The notes beneath the pieces are model-generated. The model was not told where the DNA came from, ran no database searches, and worked only from the letters and a program-made list of their open reading frames with translations. This document shows positions 8,114 to 9,313 of a stretch of DNA of 9,313 nucleotides, piece after piece. The DNA is taken from positions 1-9,313 of the forward strand of contig CANNNB010000082.1 of assembly GCA_947505995.1 (NCBI GenBank). Direction: 5' to 3'. Source of the DNA: Comamonadaceae bacterium. Lineage in GTDB: Bacteria > Pseudomonadota > Gammaproteobacteria > Burkholderiales > Burkholderiaceae. How positions within the stretch are numbered: the stretch's first letter is position 1; every line of letters begins with the position of its first letter. Made by a program: the position numbers and the translations under genes.

Positions 8114-9117
8114 ACAATGTGAATCTCGAATCAAAAGATTTAATTTCTGAACAACTGAATTTAGATCAAAATTATTCTTTTTCACTGAAAGAATTTTTAT
8201 CCCAGACTTTAAGTTCGCACCAATGGGAAGAGTTCGAAGCCAAGTTAAGCGTTGGGACAAATTTAACGACACCAGAACTTCATGCATCCATGTCCGTTTT
8301 TCCAAAGCCTTGGATATTTGTCAAGGTACTGGTTGGAACTTTATTAACTTACCTGCTGCTTCTTGGACTACTTTCTCATTATCAGTTGTCTGCTATCAAC
8401 CTGATACCGGCCTTGATCATCACAGGTTGCTTTGCTGTTCCAATTGCCGTACTCACTTTATTTTTTGAAATGAATACGACTGAAAATGTCAGTGTCATAT
8501 TTGTCTCTAAGTTAGTCCTTGTTGGCGGAGCGCTGTCGTTCCTGTTTACATTTTTACTTTTTGATTATTTCCCGATTTTGGAAAAACTCTACGGCGCGGC
8601 ATCTGCTGGCTTCATTGAAGAAATAGCCAAATTCGCCGCGGTCTTGATTTTAGGAAAACGACTCATCAAGACCCGGCACCCCTACATCCTGAACGGTATT
8701 CTTTACGGGGCTGCCGTTGGAACGGGGTTTGCTGGTTTTGAGTCAGCAGGCTATGCTCTGCGATCTGGCCTGGAAAATAACAGCTTTAAAGCTCTAAATG
8801 ATTTGATCATTATGCGCGGCTGGTTGTCACCCTTCATGCACATTACTTGGACTGCAACTGCTGCGGGTGCTTTTTGGATGGCTTATCAAAAAAATCAAGA
8901 CATCTTCAAATCAATTTTTAGCGCTCGGTTTTTGTCAATCTTTGCCGTTTCAGTAGGAATACATTTTCTTTGGAATTTCCCACTGATTGAAACGCTTAAC
9001 TTACCAAACACATTTGAGTACGTCAAACTGTTCTTGCTGGGAATTTTGTCTTGGATGATTGTGTTCAGAATTGCTTTTACAGGATTCCAAGAAATTCGGG
9101 TCAAGTTGTTAGGTTGA
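8110..9117 (+). CDS. PrsW family intramembrane metalloprotease
   Basis: This is a polytopic membrane protein of 335 residues with about eight hydrophobic segments (near 69-88, 96-120, 130-150, 160-182, 193-217, 240-257, 272-290, 304-324). The PrsW signatures are in order: EEIAK at 170-174 (E170, E171), FAGFE at 207-211 (E211) within a YGAAVGTGFAGFESAGY context, and H244 in the HITWT segment. H285 in GIHFLW is a further conserved-looking histidine. PrsW enzymes belong to the CPBP/type II CAAX protease superfamily; in Bacillus subtilis PrsW makes the first cut in the anti-sigma factor RsiW. This copy is longer than that 218-residue protein, partly because of a 65-residue polar N-terminal extension, probably cytosolic. 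The GTG start overlaps the srfC stop by 4 bases and has a good ribosome binding site. Candidate substrates are the single-span proteins encoded at 119-1171 and 1190-2413 (inference). No symbol is given because orthology to B. subtilis prsW is unlikely. Confidence 0.88.
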   Translation: MNNVNLESKDLISEQLNLDQNYSFSLKEFLSQTLSSHQWEEFEAKLSVGTNLTTPELHASMSVFPKPWIFVKVLVGTLLTYLLLLGLLSHYQLSAINLIPALIITGCFAVPIAVLTLFFEMNTTENVSVIFVSKLVLVGGALSFLFTFLLFDYFPILEKLYGAASAGFIEEIAKFAAVLILGKRLIKTRHPYILNGILYGAAVGTGFAGFESAGYALRSGLENNSFKALNDLIIMRGWLSPFMHITWTATAAGAFWMAYQKNQDIFKSIFSARFLSIFAVSVGIHFLWNFPLIETLNLPNTFEYVKLFLLGILSWMIVFRIAFTGFQEIRVKLLG

Positions 9118-9127
9118 CCCGAATTTC
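9091..9127. terminator. Perfect 14-bp stem at the end of the operon, probable terminator
   Basis: Bases 9091-9104 (GAAATTCGGGTCAA) are perfectly complementary in inverted orientation to 9114-9127, with a 9-base loop (9105-9113). The TGA of the protease gene (9115-9117) lies in the descending arm. No long T-run follows on either strand, so it is not a textbook Rho-independent terminator. However, the GC-rich core (CGGGTCAA/TTGACCCG) is flanked by AAATT and AATTT, which could serve as short A and U tracts in both directions. It lies between two converging genes and may act bidirectionally or protect the 3' end of the mRNA. Confidence 0.55.
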
Positions 9128-9192
9128 AGAGGTGGTAAATACTTAAAGCAGGACTTACTTCCCGCCTCTTTCGATTTGAAATTTAAGTATTT
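9128..9192. repeat. Two interleaved inverted repeats between and inside the convergent gene end
   Basis: AGAGGTGG at 9128-9135 can pair with CCGCCTCT at 9162-9169 (8 pairs including one G-T wobble). AAATACTTAAA at 9137-9147 can pair perfectly with TTTAAGTATTT at 9182-9192 (11 pairs). The arms alternate (A, B, A', B'), so the stems either exclude one another or form a pseudoknot. The right arms lie inside the last codons of the minus-strand gene and the left arms lie downstream of its stop at 9155. The pairing is plain to see; a function in termination or 3' end stability is only inferred. Confidence 0.4.
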
Positions 9193-9313
9193 CTTGCAGT
9201 AGCTTTTCAGCATCTGCTTTGACAAACTGATCGTTGGACATGCTCGCCAGTTGCGCCCAAACCTTTGCTTGCTCAAGTGTTGGCGGAACATCAAAGCACT
9301 CTTTATCTTTAAA
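9155..9313 (-). CDS. C-terminal fragment of an unidentified convergent gene
   Basis: Reading the minus strand from the right edge, 52 codons are open and end in TAA (9155-9157 on the plus strand). The peptide starts FKDKECFDVPPTLEQAKVWA and ends EILKFQIERGGK. It looks like genuine protein: charged, helix-forming, with a PPTLEQAKVW turn-helix stretch and an amphipathic helix near the end. Its start lies beyond the window, so its length and family cannot be judged, and I do not recognise it. Its stop is 37 bases from the end of the protease gene, and the two transcripts converge on the stems at 9091-9192. It is probably not part of the srf operon. Confidence 0.6.
   Translation of the reverse strand, partial: FKDKECFDVPPTLEQAKVWAQLASMSNDQFVKADAEKLLQEILKFQIERGGK

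Noticed and set aside
119..9117. The operon as a type III secretion effector locus, suggested by the 'virulence factor' family name.
   Set aside because: No secretion, chaperone or effector gene is present, SrfA and gene 1 have membrane spans, and the family occurs in many non-pathogens. The name alone is not evidence.
9109..9294. A 61-codon minus-strand frame starting with two ATGs at 9294.
   Set aside because: It is in a different frame from the minus-strand fragment ending at 9155, which is open to the window edge and reads more like real protein. This frame also runs through the stems at the operon end and into the protease stop.
1..9313. CRISPR arrays, tRNA or rRNA genes, insertion sequences or attachment sites.
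   Set aside because: No regularly spaced repeats, transposase or integrase motifs, or recognisable tRNA/rRNA sequence were seen on either strand.

Overview
The window is a compact, co-directional plus-strand operon of five genes (about 119-9117), followed by the 3' end of a convergent minus-strand gene. The three central genes belong to the Srf 'virulence factor' families: a bitopic membrane protein (SrfA), a large actin/Hsp70-fold ATPase (SrfB) and a large P-loop GTPase-like protein (SrfC). The srf names come from Salmonella, where the homologues were found as SsrB-regulated factors. The family is widespread in Proteobacteria, and many carriers are not known pathogens. The protein sequences, an inner-membrane/periplasm style architecture (single membrane span plus a cysteine-rich exported domain) and the moderate base composition suggest a Gram-negative proteobacterium, possibly a betaproteobacterium. 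No marker in the window settles the taxon.

Layout: 1-118 is an AT-rich leader with no firm promoter call. Gene 1 (about 119-1171) encodes an unrecognised bitopic protein with a small N-terminal domain, a disordered linker, one membrane span and a Pro/Lys/Glu-rich tail. Its start is non-ATG, either TTG at 119 or ATT at 98. SrfA (1190-2413) has the same overall layout but ends in a six-cysteine domain. SrfB (2436-5411) carries intact phosphate-1 and phosphate-2 motifs of the actin/Hsp70 ATPase fold. SrfC (5432-8113) carries a dynamin-like set of G motifs and a low-complexity linker with an acidic-hydrophobic motif. The last gene (8110-9117), overlapping srfC by 4 bases, is a PrsW-family intramembrane protease. 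A perfect 14-bp stem overlaps its stop codon, and a convergent gene enters from the right edge, ending at 9155.

How they may work together (inference): gene 1 and SrfA would sit in the inner membrane and reach both the cytosol and the periplasm. SrfB and SrfC would be cytosolic nucleotide-driven machines linked to them. The PrsW-type protease has two single-span proteins from its own operon as obvious candidate substrates. The arrangement resembles a signal-responsive, membrane-anchored NTP-dependent system whose output is not known from the sequence. The protease coupling and the extra bitopic protein are the most interesting parts.
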